DNA from: Gordius sp. MW1
Lineage: Eukaryota; Nematomorpha; Gordioida; Gordea; Gordiidae
Assembly: GCA_964036665.1 (NCBI GenBank)
Contig: OZ038532.1
Location: forward strand, 10,116,037 to 10,180,036
Length of the DNA stretch: 64,000 nt
Direction of reading: 5' to 3'
Shown: one piece after another, positions 1 to 11,798 of the stretch
How positions within the stretch are numbered: position 1 is the first letter of the stretch
How the letters are laid out: every line of letters starts with the position of its first letter
Program-made: the position numbers and the translations under genes
Notes under the pieces: generated by a model
Told to the model about the DNA's origin: nothing
Seen by the model: the letters and a program-made list of their open reading frames with translations, nothing else
The model's database searches: none

Positions 1-160
1 GAATGTGTTTGTAGGCATAATAGAACTTAAATTATGTTTGTCTTAAAGGTGATTAAATATCAAGTAGTCATAATTATTAAAATTAGAATAAATTTAAAAG
101 TTCTCAATAACTTACATTCAAGAATTTATATCATGATTAAGACAATTTGGTACATTTAAG

Positions 161-880
161 GGTGCCCTATCAACTCGCCGAAAACAATCTTGCCGAATTC
201 ACCCTGGGACATTCACGAACATCTCTCCATCTCCATTATCAAAAGAAGGCACTAAATTGAGTACCTTTTATAATAATTATCAATTTCATTATAAATAAAA
301 TAATTTTATTTAAAAAAAGATAAAAAGTACATTTTCCTTTACTGTAGAATATTTCCTTATTATTTTTGATTTTTCTGATATTCCTTTGTTCTATTCTTTC
401 TTCCTTTAACTTCTGACACCAAATTAACGTATATAAGGGCATTTTTAAATTTCCAATCTGTGTTCCCCAAAATTAATATATGATACATATACTTCTTTCT
501 TAAATTCAATCATAAAAAATGATGATCACGCTAATAATGATTGCGATATATTTTCTTTTGAACATTGAAAGTTAAGTATATAATATTATGAATCATATAA
601 ATCGTATGATACAAAGGGGGGGGGGATCTTGCACCAGGCGCCCGTAAATTATAAAGTTTCGTGCGACGCAAGTGGGAAGGCGAAATATTTCGGGATCTTG
701 CAGCAGGCGCTCGTAAATTAAAGTATTATTCATGACAGAATAATACCTAAATAAAAACTTTAATCTAAAATTGAATGGTTAGTATGCTTAATTGTTGGGG
801 GACATTTTTTAATTGGGGGATTTTTTAACATTGGGACATGCAATTCGGTAAGATGGTTTTCGGCAAGTTGACAGGCCACC
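161..880. mobile_element. Non-autonomous hAT-like TIR element (MITE), 720 bp
   Basis: The ends are inverted repeats of about 35 bp. The left end reads GGTGCCCTATCAACTCGCCG and the reverse complement of the right end differs at only a few positions. Flanks at 153-160 (CATTTAAG) and 881-888 (CATTGAAG) match at 7 of 8 bases, which fits an 8-bp target duplication of the hAT type. There is no transposase reading frame inside. A related short copy lies at 41136-41287. Assignment to hAT is inferred from duplication length only. Confidence 0.7.
627..718. repeat. Two copies of a 26-bp motif inside the MITE
   Basis: A motif beginning GGGATCTTGCA and ending CGTAAATTA occurs at about 627-652 and again at about 692-717, separated by 40 bp. 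The copies differ by a few substitutions. The function is unknown; it may be a subterminal binding repeat of the surrounding element. Confidence 0.5.
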
Positions 881-888
881 CATTGAAG

Positions 889-1935
889 TAATATCCACTT
901 AATACAACTACTGGCGTATTCAGTGCATAGTTTTAGTCAGAGGTTAAAAAATACTTTCTACTGAAGATTTTCCTAAATATCTGTATCAGGATTTGAAGAA
1001 AATTTATTATCATTCATTAAAAAAAATTTTCCCCTCCCTAAAAATTATAATTTACTCTTTATGTACTTGTTTTGAAAGAAACCCAGGTAGATTTCAATGT
1101 TATGGTAATTTTAAAAACAAACTACAGCATCATCAAGGCCGGTTTACTATTTCTCAATGACTTTTCATACTAATATTAGACCTGATCGGCTAAGGTTTTG
1201 GAGCTGGGATGTTGTTTTTAACATAGAAAGTAATGCTTTTTGCTTTTCATCTTGCTAATTTATTAGATTTTTGAAGACTTTGACATAAACCTATATTTTA
1301 TTTAGTTAGGTTTACCTTTAACTTTTACATTAAAAATGGGGGTGGGTGTACATTATAAAATAATTAGTAATACTATACTCTATTATTAATCATTGATTTA
1401 AGTTTCTGGCAGAAGACACGTGCTGTGATGTCATGCCTATCCAATGATGATTGGCCAGGAAATAAGAGCTCCTGTGCATCGCGATAGGTAGGATTGCATG
1501 TAAATGTAATGAATGGGTAACATACGCAATTGAATCTTGGGCGTATATATGCATATGATGCGGACTCTCGATGTATGAGGAGGGCAAAATGATCTCTTTT
1601 TAACGTTATTTGTATTAGCGTTGTTAAGAAATGCATCTCACAGTTGAACATTTTTTCTGGGCTTGTCACAGGTCTATATCTTGTAAAAATAAGGGCGTAG
1701 TTGAGTAAAAATTGATTCACAAATGACAAATCAATCGTGGAAAGGCTGTTAAGGCAATAAGTAGCACCATTACGATAAATATGTATAAAAATGTTGTATC
1801 TCTCGTCCGCTAGATGACATTAAACACCACCAAATATCAGGTTTAGAGCTGTCGCAGGTCCATAAATTATGTTTGTAGTAACAATATCAAACAATAATTT
1901 ATCAGTACACGGATTTGGAATTTTTGCATAAATTA
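889..1935. other. AT-rich non-coding stretch
   Basis: No coding similarity is recognised on either strand. Short reading frames on the minus strand at 1373-1729 look random. No inverted ends or direct repeats stand out. Confidence 0.5.
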
Positions 1936-2545
1936 ACTGTCGATGTCTCTAAGGGGTATTTTGTCGATGAACTAAATCAAAATGTGAGCATGTGCTAATC
2001 CTCGCATTTGCCACTCAAACGAATACATCCAGCAACATGCGGGGCCAAATATTATTACTGATATGTTAATAAATAGAATTAAATAGAATACTTCAACCCT
2101 TTTTATATATGAAAGATTATTTAGATTGTTGCAGTACTATCGATGTCTTCAGGAGGTATTTTGTCGATGAACTAAATCAAAATGTGAGCATATGCTAATC
2201 CTCGCATTTGCCACTCATTCGAATACATCCAGCAACGTGCGGGGCCAAATATTATTGTTGATATGTTAATAAATAGAATACATTTAATAAATAGATCACT
2301 TCAGCCCTTTTTATATATGAAAGATTACTTAAATTGTTGCATTACTATTGATGTCTTCAGGAGGTATTTTGTCGATGAACTAAATCAAAATGTGAGCATG
2401 TGCTAATCCTCGCATTAGCCACTCATTCGAATACATCCAGCAACGTGCGGGGCCAAATATTATTGCTGATATGTTAATATATAAAGGACTTTTAATAAAT
2501 AGAATATTTCAGCGCTTTTTATATATGAAAGATTATTTATATTGT
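1936..2545. repeat. Tandem repeat, three copies of about 200-208 bp
   Basis: The block containing GTCGATGAACTAAATCAAAA starts at about 1963, 2163 and 2371, giving spacings of 200 and 208 bp. Each copy also carries CCAGCAAC[AG]TGCGGGGCC and ATATGAAAGATTA. A fourth copy degenerates after 2540. No reading frame is shared by the copies. Confidence 0.85.
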
Positions 2546-3374
2546 TGCATTTTACAAATAACGTCATACGACGTCTTACATTGTTGCATTTTACAGTATC
2601 CCTGTATGACGTCTTTATTAAGTGTCAAAACGTATACAACAAAAAAACTTGACCGTCTTATTACTTAGGTCGATAAAAAGTATATATAAACCATCTAGGA
2701 TGCTACGGCAATGATTTGGCCAAATTTGGTGGCAATTGGTCGAGAACTTTAGGAGTTATTAGAGGACAAAAAAAATGGAGTTACATTTCTATATAGATAG
2801 AAAATGTATGACAGGGACACTTTTACATTTAGCGCGCTATTACAGGAATTAGATCAAAATTGTTAAAAATTAAGCGATAAATTATAACCAAATGTCTAAA
2901 AATGTTTTAAGTAAGAAGCATTTAATTAAATATTAGATAAATGAAGTTTAATAGTAAACAGCTTAAAAATTAATAATTAAAAAAATGAGGATTTTTGAGG
3001 CCTCTGATATTTTGCCTTATGACCTATTTATGTTTTTTAATAAAAGTTTCAGACCTTAATTTTTATCATAGACTTCTTAGTCTACGGTTTTTAAAAAATA
3101 TTATTAATAGAAGTTATATTGCTTCTAATAATATACTTAATAGCCTATTTAACCTATCTATGGCTTAAAAAACAAAAATATGATTAAAATATGGACTTAA
3201 AGGCTCAGATTTAAGGCAGATATAAATGAATCCATACGTAAAGTCTTAAATTAATACTTTATAATTGATCAGGGCGTGTTAAACTTCTGGGTTAAACTGA
3301 ATCTCAATAAAAAGCGAGTTGAGAAAAGTCAAGAAGGAATTAAAAAAGTTATTCGGGTTTTTCTTTAAGACAGG
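2546..3374. other. AT-rich non-coding stretch
   Basis: Nothing recognisable. AT-rich sequence lies between the tandem repeat and the truncated reading frame that abuts the gypsy LTR. Confidence 0.5.
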
Positions 3375-3635
3375 GTGAATGGAGCAGGAATGAAAATGTT
3401 TGGAGATAATGTGGATTCACTTTTTAAAAAAAGCCACAGCACCTCCTTAATAGAATATTATAATTTAGACAATAACACTACCTACGACGGTCCCAAGTCC
3501 GTGTGCAAAAAGTGGAGGGTTGTCGTCAGGTCGGAAGCGGCTAGAACAATCTATTACAACAGGCAGCTAGAGCGTCCTCTATCAACGCCGCGCCCTGCTA
3601 TACCGCCCGTGAAATGTGAAAAATACATTGGCCTT
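3375..3635 (+). pseudogene. Unrecognised reading frame cut by the gypsy insertion
   Basis: An 87-codon open frame runs directly into the 5' LTR at 3636. I do not recognise its protein. The host sequence resumes after the 3' LTR at 23011, where a decayed RTE/craniofacial-type endonuclease begins. This frame may therefore be the 5' part of that non-LTR element, split by the LTR insertion. Joining the two sides does not keep one open frame, so the link rests on position only. Confidence 0.35.
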
Positions 3636-3819
3636 TGTAATGTATGCAAATACTATCTACCTAATTGGCATGACCTTGAGCGCTCGAATTGAAAGGCAAT
3701 GTTAATTGATTGTTAATTGGTTGTAAATTGAATGTATATTTAAATGTGTTATTGTAATTACCAACAGTCACCTTTTGTCTTGTTTCTTATATGTTACCTA
3801 ATAAACCAGATACATTATA
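3636..3819 (+). repeat. 5' LTR of the gypsy element
   Basis: The 184-bp repeat begins TGTAATGTATG and ends ACATTATA. It is nearly identical to 22826-23005. AATAAA occurs within it at about 3800, near its 3' end. The flank is GCCTT. Confidence 0.92.
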
Positions 3820-3820
3820 A

Positions 3821-3835
3821 TGGCGACGAGGCCTT
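3821..3835 (+). other. Putative primer-binding site of the gypsy element
   Basis: TGGCGACGAGG directly follows the 5' LTR, where a tRNA primer site is expected. A TGGCGAC-type start is common in Ty3/gypsy elements. The tRNA partner is not determined. Confidence 0.5.
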
Positions 3836-3924
3836 AGAACCCTTGGACCTTAAACTCAACCTCGTTTAGAAGACGCTCCCTACCTCGTTCAACTTAAATA
3901 ATTTATTATCCATTTTATTTTCAG

Positions 3925-5223
3925 ATGGACATCATACCGGAGACGAATATTTCTTGCGATTACTCAAAGGAATTGAAGGATTTAATTTTGTATGATCCAA
4001 GTAATTCGATTGATGACTATTTATTTAATATCGAGCTCTTATTCAAGTTGAGATACATCACGGGAGAAAGGCGAAAAACTTTGTTACTCACTTACGTAGG
4101 CTTTAACAATTTAACAAAAATAAGAGACTATTTATATCCAAAATTAGTAGACAAAACTAATTACGATGAGATAATTAAAGCCCTTAGGAGTATATTCGCA
4201 AATAAGTTTTCTATTTATCATCATAGAGAACAATTTTATAAGGCAATTAGAAATAACGAAAGTATTATGGACTTAGTATTCGTTTGAAATTTCTTTTGAA
4301 AAACTGTAAATTTGAAAATAATCTAGACGAGGTATTAATTAATATATTTGTCCTAGGATGTAACTTACCAAGGCTTAACATTGAGTTAAGAGCTAAGTAT
4401 CCGAGTGGTAACATAAGTTTCGAAGAAACAGTTAATCTAGCACTGGCGTTAGATTCGGTAGAACACGAAACATCGAGGGCTGTTGAAGTAAACAAGGTTA
4501 AGCAGTCGTTTAATAACTTCAACAATAGAGATGTACATTTTCCTCAATTTAGCACATATAGGAAAAAGCCACCCCCTAAATGTTATCGGTGTGGGAAACC
4601 AAACCATTTAGCAAAAAATTGTAGAACGGTGATGAATACGTTATCAGCCATCAACCACGATTTTGATCAGCACACCAAAGCTCACATCAACGTAGGAATT
4701 AACGATGTGCCCTATGAAATAATCTTCGATACGGGTGGCATGTAGCGTCATTGATGAAATAACGTGGTCTCGAATCGGCAAGCCTAAACTTTACCAAGCT
4801 CCGAAGATATACGGCTATGGTAGAACGGCTATTTCAACACTTGGTAAAACCAAAGTGAAGGTGGACGTTGGTGGTGTGACAAAGTATTTAGATATTTATG
4901 TCATCAAAGGTAAAGGTTCAGCAATATTCAGTATGCCATTTATCTCAAAATTTAACTTAACTTTACCAAAGTTGGTTTGCCTGAATTCTATTATTGAAAT
5001 ACCTTCAAATGTACATGCAATTATAAAACAATTTCCCCGCGTCTTTTGCGAAAAATTAGGAAAAGTAAAAGATTTCAAAGTGACGCTCGAAATCAATGAT
5101 AACGCGATGCCAAAAATGTTTGCAGCAAAAAGAGTACCGTTTCTACTACGACAAGCTGTAGAAGATGAACTACAACGGCTACTTAACGAAGACGTCATTC
5201 AATCCTACTTTAACGCCAATTAA
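3925..5223 (+). pseudogene. Gypsy gag and protease, frameshifted
   Basis: Three overlapping frames form one broken gag-pro. 3925-4287 is the gag matrix/capsid-like start, and 4284-4745 continues gag. The second part contains a CCHC zinc knuckle (CYRCGKPNHLAKNC, 4581-4622) and a DTGG protease active-site motif where DTGA or DTGS is usual. 4735-5223 holds the rest of the protease and the linker leading to RT. The breaks near 4284 and 4740 are frameshifts. In the family, this polyprotein forms the particle and processes itself. This copy cannot make the full product. Confidence 0.88.
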
Positions 5224-5717
5224 ATGGGCTACGCCAACTGTAAATGTTAAGAAGAAATAAGGGCAGGTGCGTATATGTGGTGATTTTCGTTTAACCATAA
5301 ATCAACACTTGGCTAAAAATCAGGATATTTTACCGACTTTCAGCGACGTGGCTGAAAGAATAGCCGGAGGTAAAAACTTTTCTATCATTGACCTCAAAGA
5401 TTCCTTTTTACAACTTGAACTTGTTGAGAAATCAAGGAAATATTTAAACATATCAACGCATATAGGATATTTTCGTTATAAGAGATTACCGTTTGGGCTC
5501 ACAACAGCGCCGATTATCTTTCAGAGGTTTATGAGACAATTGGTTAATAACATACCCGGGGTGAGCGTCTTTATGGACGATGTTATAATTAGCGGTAAAA
5601 ACGAAAAGGATCACTTAAACAAATTAGTAACAGTATTAAATCTCTTTCAAACTGTTGGTTTAACAACATCTCAAACAAAAATGCAACTATTTAAAAAGTC
5701 TGTCAAATACTTAGGAC
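5224..5717 (+). pseudogene. Gypsy reverse transcriptase, N-terminal part
   Basis: The frame at 5267-5710 carries RT fingers and palm motifs: IIDLKDSF with the first catalytic aspartate, LPFGL, and FMDD as the catalytic box (Y[IVL]DD in most relatives). A stop and frameshift near 5222-5265 separate it from protease. At 5718 the RT is interrupted by a hAT-like element, and the frame resumes at 6853 in the YLGHII motif. Confidence 0.88.
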
Positions 5718-6852
5718 TAGAGAACTGCAAAGTCACTTTTTTTCAACCCGAACCCGACCCGACCCGAAATCATTTTCAAATTTTCTACCCGGACCCGACC
5801 CGACCCGAAATCATTTTCAAATTTTCTACCTGGACCCGACCCGAAATCATTTTCAAATTTTCTACCCGAACCCGACCCGACCCGAAAGCATTTTAAAAAC
5901 TTCAACCCGAACCCGACCCGAAAAATTATAAAAAAATTACTTTCGAGCGCGAAAATTGCTGTGTGTAAAATTAAATCGACTAGTAAAAGCCATAATGATT
6001 TGTATTCTTTAAAGGGGATGGTGAAAAAAAACTCATAATTATTTATCTATATTTAGTTTCCTAATATCAAGTAAACTGCTCATATGTTATAGACTTGAGA
6101 CAACTATTAACATCCATTTATTGTTATTATGAAACCATTAATATTTAGCTGATTATAATCAATATAGTAAATAAGATGAAATTTATAGTGACTGTCCAAA
6201 TGTTTTAAGTTTGAAGTGCAATTTAAGATAAATTCATTTGATATGAAACTTTAAAATAATTATAAGTTATTATAAAAAAAATTGCACATGAAACATTTAT
6301 AAAATTATAACTTACTTTTAAGTTGGCTATGTATTAAATGTAATTTAAATTAACGATGAGGATTAGCTAAAACTTCACTGGTAACACTAAAAAAATTTAA
6401 AATATAACTTTATTGAAATACTTTACCTTTTAATAGTCAAATTAAAAACAGGAGTAATTTATGTAGTTTGAATTAGTGATGAGAATTAGCTAGCACTTCA
6501 GAGTTTGGAGTTTAAAATTTAAAAAAAGAGGAAGAGAATTAAATAAATGAATGATCCAAATTAATTGTGCATTTCGATATTTAAAAACACTCTTTGCTTA
6601 GCACATAACATTAATTAAAAAAATAGGTCTCGCGTGTTTTTTACAATGTATAAACCTTGGACCCGACTCTATAAATTTGACCCGACCCGACCCGAAAGCA
6701 TTTTCAAATTTTTTATCCGGACCCGACCCGACCCGAAATCATTTTCAAATTTTCTACCCGGACCCGACCCGAAATCATTTTCAAATTTTCTACCCGAACC
6801 CGACCCGAGGTCGGGTCCGGGTCGGGTCTCGGATCACCGGTGCAGTTCTTTA
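5718..6852. mobile_element. Non-autonomous hAT-like element in gypsy RT, 1135 bp
   Basis: A perfect 8-bp duplication, CTTAGGAC, flanks it (5710-5717 and 6853-6860). Terminal inverted repeats are TAGAGAACTGCA on the left and TAAAGAACTGCA from the right. Both subterminal zones are filled with ACCCG-type direct repeats (about 5745-5930 and 6655-6825). Short frames here are translations of those repeats, not genes. Removing the element restores the gypsy RT site. The 8-bp duplication and TAGAG end fit hAT. Confidence 0.9.
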
Positions 6853-7824
6853 CTTAGGACATATAATTAATAGTGAAGGTATAACAGCGAGTGAGGATAA
6901 GGTGTTAAAGATTAAAAGTTTTAAAACACCCGAAAACAAAAAAAACTTCGTTCTTTCCTTGGGTTGGTAAACTATTTAGAAACTTTTATCCCCAAACTTC
7001 AGATAAATTGCGCTCCTTTATACAAATTAACTTCCATAAATACAAAATTAACTTTTGAAAAAGTTAAAACTATAATTTCTAACAGAAGAACTATAGTGCC
7101 TTATCAAAAAGAATTGCCTATCATAATTTCAATCGACGCGTCGACAGAGAGGCATCGGCAGCAATTTATGCGATAAATAAATTCCATCAGTATATATATG
7201 ATCGTGAATTCACAATTCAGACAGATCACCACCCTCTTATAAATATTTTTGGGACAACCCGGGATCTTAGTAAAATAACCAATAATAGGTTACTAAGATG
7301 GGCAATTAAATTACTTCAATATGATTATGATATAAAATACATCCCAGGGAAATCTAATCAGTGTGCTGATGCACTTTCTCGGCCAAAGGATTCACCTCAT
7401 AATTTAAACATAGATAATGATATACGCAGAATTAAATTACAATTAATCGATGACTTAACTTTAAATACAAAAATTATTGTAGAGGAAACAATAAAAGATA
7501 ATGTACTTAAAGAAGTTATAGAGCAATGGCAAGGCTTTTCAAATAACGATAACGTACGAAAATACCTGCAATTAAGAAATTACATTTCTTTCGAAAATAA
7601 TCTTTTATTTTATAAAGATCGACTTATAATTCCGAAAAAATTAAGGCCAGATATTTTTAAAATTTTACATGATGGTCATACGGGAATCGTGGCTATGAAG
7701 TCATTAGGGAGATACTATGTGTACTGGAATAATATTGACGTAGACATAAAAAATTACGTTAATAGTAAATATTGCCAAGAAGAACGACCAAACATTAAAA
7801 AGGTACCCCTATACGCTTGGAACG
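6853..7824 (+). pseudogene. Gypsy RT end, RNase H and integrase zinc domain
   Basis: After the hAT insertion the frame resumes with the RT C-terminus (YLGHIINSEG), a connection domain and the RNase H core. RNase H motifs include SIDAST, TDHHPL and ADALSRP. The integrase N-terminal zinc region follows (HDGH...SKYCQ). The usual CxxC pair is degenerate, with only one cysteine visible. Stops and frameshifts lie near 6969 and 7176. The frame is cut at 7824 by another insertion. Confidence 0.85.
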
Positions 7825-8960
7825 AATCATGGTTGAGGCAGCACAATCGTCACAAAAAGCAGCACAAAATTAGGTTCGTATTTTAGAGATTACCTAGCTA
7901 CCTATCGTTTGCATATTGTTACATGGTCGTGCAAGAATTTAGAAATTTTCTAGCGAAAGATAAATTGTAAGTGTAATTATATAGGCTGTACATATTTTTT
8001 AGAATTTACGAAGTCAGCAAGAAATGGTCAGGTGTTGACTTATGGGCGATACTCCTATACCAAAGCAAAGATAGGAAAAAACCCAGGAATTTATTACCAA
8101 GTAATTTAAACCTAACCCTAACCCAATAATCACATAGAAGGATTCCTCAACAAATTAAAACACATGATAAAACAATCCCTACGAGTTCATAGATCACATT
8201 AAAGCAATACAACGAGAAAGTGACTCAAACATCAAAAAGATAAATAAAGGGAAAATGATCAATCTTATATAATACATATTGTTTACTTAAATATTGTATA
8301 CATGAGAATTAATAAAATTTTGGTTCTCATTTTATGAAATCTTTCAGATATAATTGATGATGACAAATTATTAAATAATTACCTACATATAGCTAAGATA
8401 TATACTTTCACCCACTTCTGTGCAAAATGTAATATAGGCAAGGGTTAGATTTAGTAATTTATTTGATAATATGTATTTATTTATAAAATAGTATTATACA
8501 TTTTGATATACCTTATTTTGTTTTAATTAACAATTATAGTATCCTTTTATTAAGTATAATTACATATTATAATTTCACCATTTTATAAATAATTACCTAC
8601 ATATAGCTAAGATCTAAGATATATACTTTCACCCACTTCTGTGCAAAATGTAATATAGGGAAAATGTAATATAGGCAAGGGTTAGGGTTAGATTTAGTGA
8701 TTTATTTGATAATATGTATTTATTTATAAAATAGTATTATACATTTTGATATACCTTATTTTGTTTTAATTAACAATTATAGTATCCTTTTATTAAGTTT
8801 ACATATTATAATTTCACCATTTTATAATCTGATGCCCAGATTCACTTTCACCATATCAATTTTCATATGGTTTTTCATATGGTTTTCGTGACGAGAGTAA
8901 CGAAATGTGATGATCGTGACGAATTTTAGCTCCTTTTTCTGTGCTGCCTCAACCAAGTCC
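7825..8960. mobile_element. TIR element in gypsy integrase, about 1.1 kb, MULE-like duplication
   Basis: The integrase sequence CGCTTGGAACG (11 bp) occurs on both sides, at 7814-7824 and 8961-8971. Just inside are inverted ends containing TTGAGGCAGCACA. No transposase is seen. The interior has a direct duplication of about 200 bp (about 8375-8575 and 8588-8823). A target duplication of 9-11 bp is typical of Mutator-like elements, but the outermost few bases of the two ends do not match, so the boundary could be a few bases off. Confidence 0.65.
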
Positions 8961-9585
8961 CGCTTGGAACGTTCCTAACAAGCCTTGGGAACGGGTCCAT
9001 GTAGACGATAGACTAATAGACTGCTCATTCACTTGAAAAAAGTGATGCCAATTTTGGCAGCCATTTGTGTGCTCTACAACGAGAGAGTCTATTCTAACCA
9101 TAGACTAGATAGACTGCTCATCATACGTACTAGTGTTGTAAAAAACCAAGGGTTTCTATTGGTTGCCTGCAAGCGTTGGCGTTTTTTTTCACCCAACCTT
9201 TTCAGTGTTAGGTGAATTTTCTTGGGAGGGCTTTGGCGTTTGGCGTTTTTGTAAAAAACACCCAAAGCGTTTTGGGTGTTTTTTTTGGGGCACCTTTGGC
9301 GTTTAGGTTTGGGTGTATTAAAGAGCTAAAGGGTTTGGGTGGATAATATTATTAACCTTTTGGTTTAGTTTTGGTCGTTTTGGGTTGGGCATGCAAATAT
9401 ATCGATTTGTTTATCATATTTGTGTATTTAGATTTAGGTAATGAACTTTTAATTTAAGAAAATAAAAATAAATGTATCATGACGTCACAATCTAGTAAAT
9501 TCAGTAAATTATAATTAATTATTATGCATTATAGAAGTAGGTAGTAAATTAATATGTTTTATTTATGAAAAAAATTTGTGAAGAT

Positions 9586-11190
9586 TTGCCGCCCCCCTTA
9601 TTTTTTACCCTCTTTCTCACCTGGGGAGGAACGGCGGGCAGGTGGGGTGTTTGCCCCCCCCCTAATTTTTTACCCTCTTTCTGATGGGGAGAGGGGGGTG
9701 TTTTGCCCCCCCCCCCCTAATTTTTTACCCTCTTTCTGATGCGGGGGAGAGGGGGGGGGCATGGGGGGTGTTTTGCCCCCCCCTTAATTTTTTACCCTCT
9801 TTCTGATGTGGGGGAGAGGGGGGCATGGGGGGTGTTTTGCCCCCCCCCCTAATTTTTTACCCTCTTTCTGATGTGGGGGAGAGGGGGGGCATAGGGGGTG
9901 TTTTGCCCCCCCTAATTTTTTATACTCTTTCTAATGCGGGGAGGGGGGGGGCATGGGGGGTGTTTTGCCCCCCCCCCCCCAATTTTTTACCCTCTTTCTG
10001 ATGCGAGGGAGAGGGGGGGCAGGGGGTGTTTTGCCCCCCCCCCCCTAATTTTTTATCCTCTTTCTAATGCGGGGGAGAGGGGGGCATGGTGGGGGGGGGG
10101 GGGGTGTTTTGCCCCCCCCCCCTAGTTTTTTACCCTCTTTTTAATGCGGGGGAGAGGGAAGCATGGGGGTGTTTTGCCCCCCCCCCCTAATTTTTTACCC
10201 TCTTTCTGATGTGGGGGAGAGGGGGGCATGGGGGGTGTTTTGCCCCCCCCCCCCCATTTTTACCCTCTTTCTGATGCGAGGGAGAGAGGGGCAAGGAGTG
10301 TTTTGCCCCCCCCCCTAATTTTTTATACTCTTTCTAATGCGGGGAGGGGGGGGGGGGCATGGGGGGTGTTTTGCCCCCCCCCTAATTTTTTACCCTCTTT
10401 CTGATGCGGGGGAGAGGGGGGTGTTTTGCCCCCCCCCTAATTTTTTACCCTCTTTCTGATGTGGGGGAGAGGGGGGCATGGGGGGTGTTTTGCCCCCCCC
10501 CTAATTTTTTACCCTCTTTCTGATGTGGGGGAGAGGGGGGCATGGGGGGTGTTTTGCCCCCCCCCCTAATTTTTTACCCTCTTTCTGATGCGAGGGAGAG
10601 GGGGGGGGCAAGGGGTGTTTTGCCCCCCCCCCTAATTTTTTATCCTCTTTTTAATGCGGGGGAGAGGGGGGGGCACTAATTTTTTACCCTCTTTCTGATG
10701 TGGGGGAGAGGGGGGCATGGGGGGTGTTTTGCCCCCCACCCTAATTTTTTACCCTCTTTCTGATGCGAGGGAGAGGGGGGGGCAAGGGGTGTTTTGCCCC
10801 CCCCCCCCCTAATTTTTTATCCTCTTTCTAATGCGGGGGAGAGGGGGGCATGGGGGGTGTTTTGCCCCCCCCCCTAATTTTTTACCCTCTTTTAATGCGG
10901 GCGAGAGGGAAGCATGGGGGGTGTTTTGCCCCCCCCCCTTATTTTTTATCCTCTTTCTAATGTGGGGGAGAGGGGGGGCATGGGGGTGTTTTGCCCCCCC
11001 CCCTTTTTTACCCTTTTTCTAATGCGGGTGAGAGGGGGGGCATGGGGGATTATTTGCCCCCCCCCCAATTTTTTACCCTCTTTCTGATGCGAGGGAGAAG
11101 GGGGGCAGGGGGTGTTTTGCCCCCTCCCCCCCCCCTAATTTTTTACCCTCTTTCTGATGCGGGGGAGAGGGGTGCAGGTGGGGTGTTTTC
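9586..11190 (+). repeat. Left minisatellite arm of the foldback element
   Basis: Roughly two dozen units of 55-70 bp. Each has a C-run, then TAATTTTTTACCCTC, TTTCTGATG, GGGGGAGAGGGG, CATGGGG and GGTGTTTTGCC. C-runs and G-runs alternate, so each unit can form a hairpin. Proline/glycine-rich reading frames here are by-products of the repeat and are not genes. Confidence 0.93.
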
Positions 11191-11798
11191 AATAAATAGA
11201 AACCGATTATAAAGTGAGATTTATCTGGCCATTCGAGAGCAGATTTTGAATTCAATCCTTCAATTAAAAATTAATATTTTAATTCATTCTAAATTAATGA
11301 CAGCTAACAGACCCCCATTTAAATATTCCCGGCAATAGCAATTTTAATCACAAAATTTAATTTAAATATATTTTGAATTCCTCGCCTCTTGTAAAAGATA
11401 AAGACTTATTAATTATATAATATCCCTTTTATTTTATATTTAAACTATATTTTCAATATGAGAGAACGGCATCCCGCGCGACTCGACATATCACCACTCC
11501 CATGTATCATGTACATGTTCATGTACTAATCCACCCTCTCTCTCCCTTTCTCGTTGCAATGCATGCGCAACCTATCAGATTTAAGATAAGTACTAAACTA
11601 AATATATAAAAAAATCATGGCACAACAAGGCATGGTGTGGCGTGGGCTGGCTAGGCTCTTTATTACATCATTTTACATTCATTTCTTTTTTAACGTAACA
11701 TATCAAGGTATGTAGAAGTTGCAAATCATATTATTATAAATAAAATTAATGAAAATTAAACTTTTTTTTATTATGTCAACTACTAATTAAGTCATAAG
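11191..11798. other. Left part of the foldback centre, no gene seen
   Basis: AT-rich single-copy-looking sequence between the left minisatellite arm and the nested hAT element. Nothing is recognised in either strand. Confidence 0.5.

Noticed and set aside
5717-5905. Small frames in both directions over the CCCGA repeats
   Set aside because: Repeat-derived frames within a hAT MITE; not conserved proteins.
8106-8126. Chromosome end or telomere
   Set aside because: Only two or three CCCTAA units inside a transposon, surrounded by other insertions.
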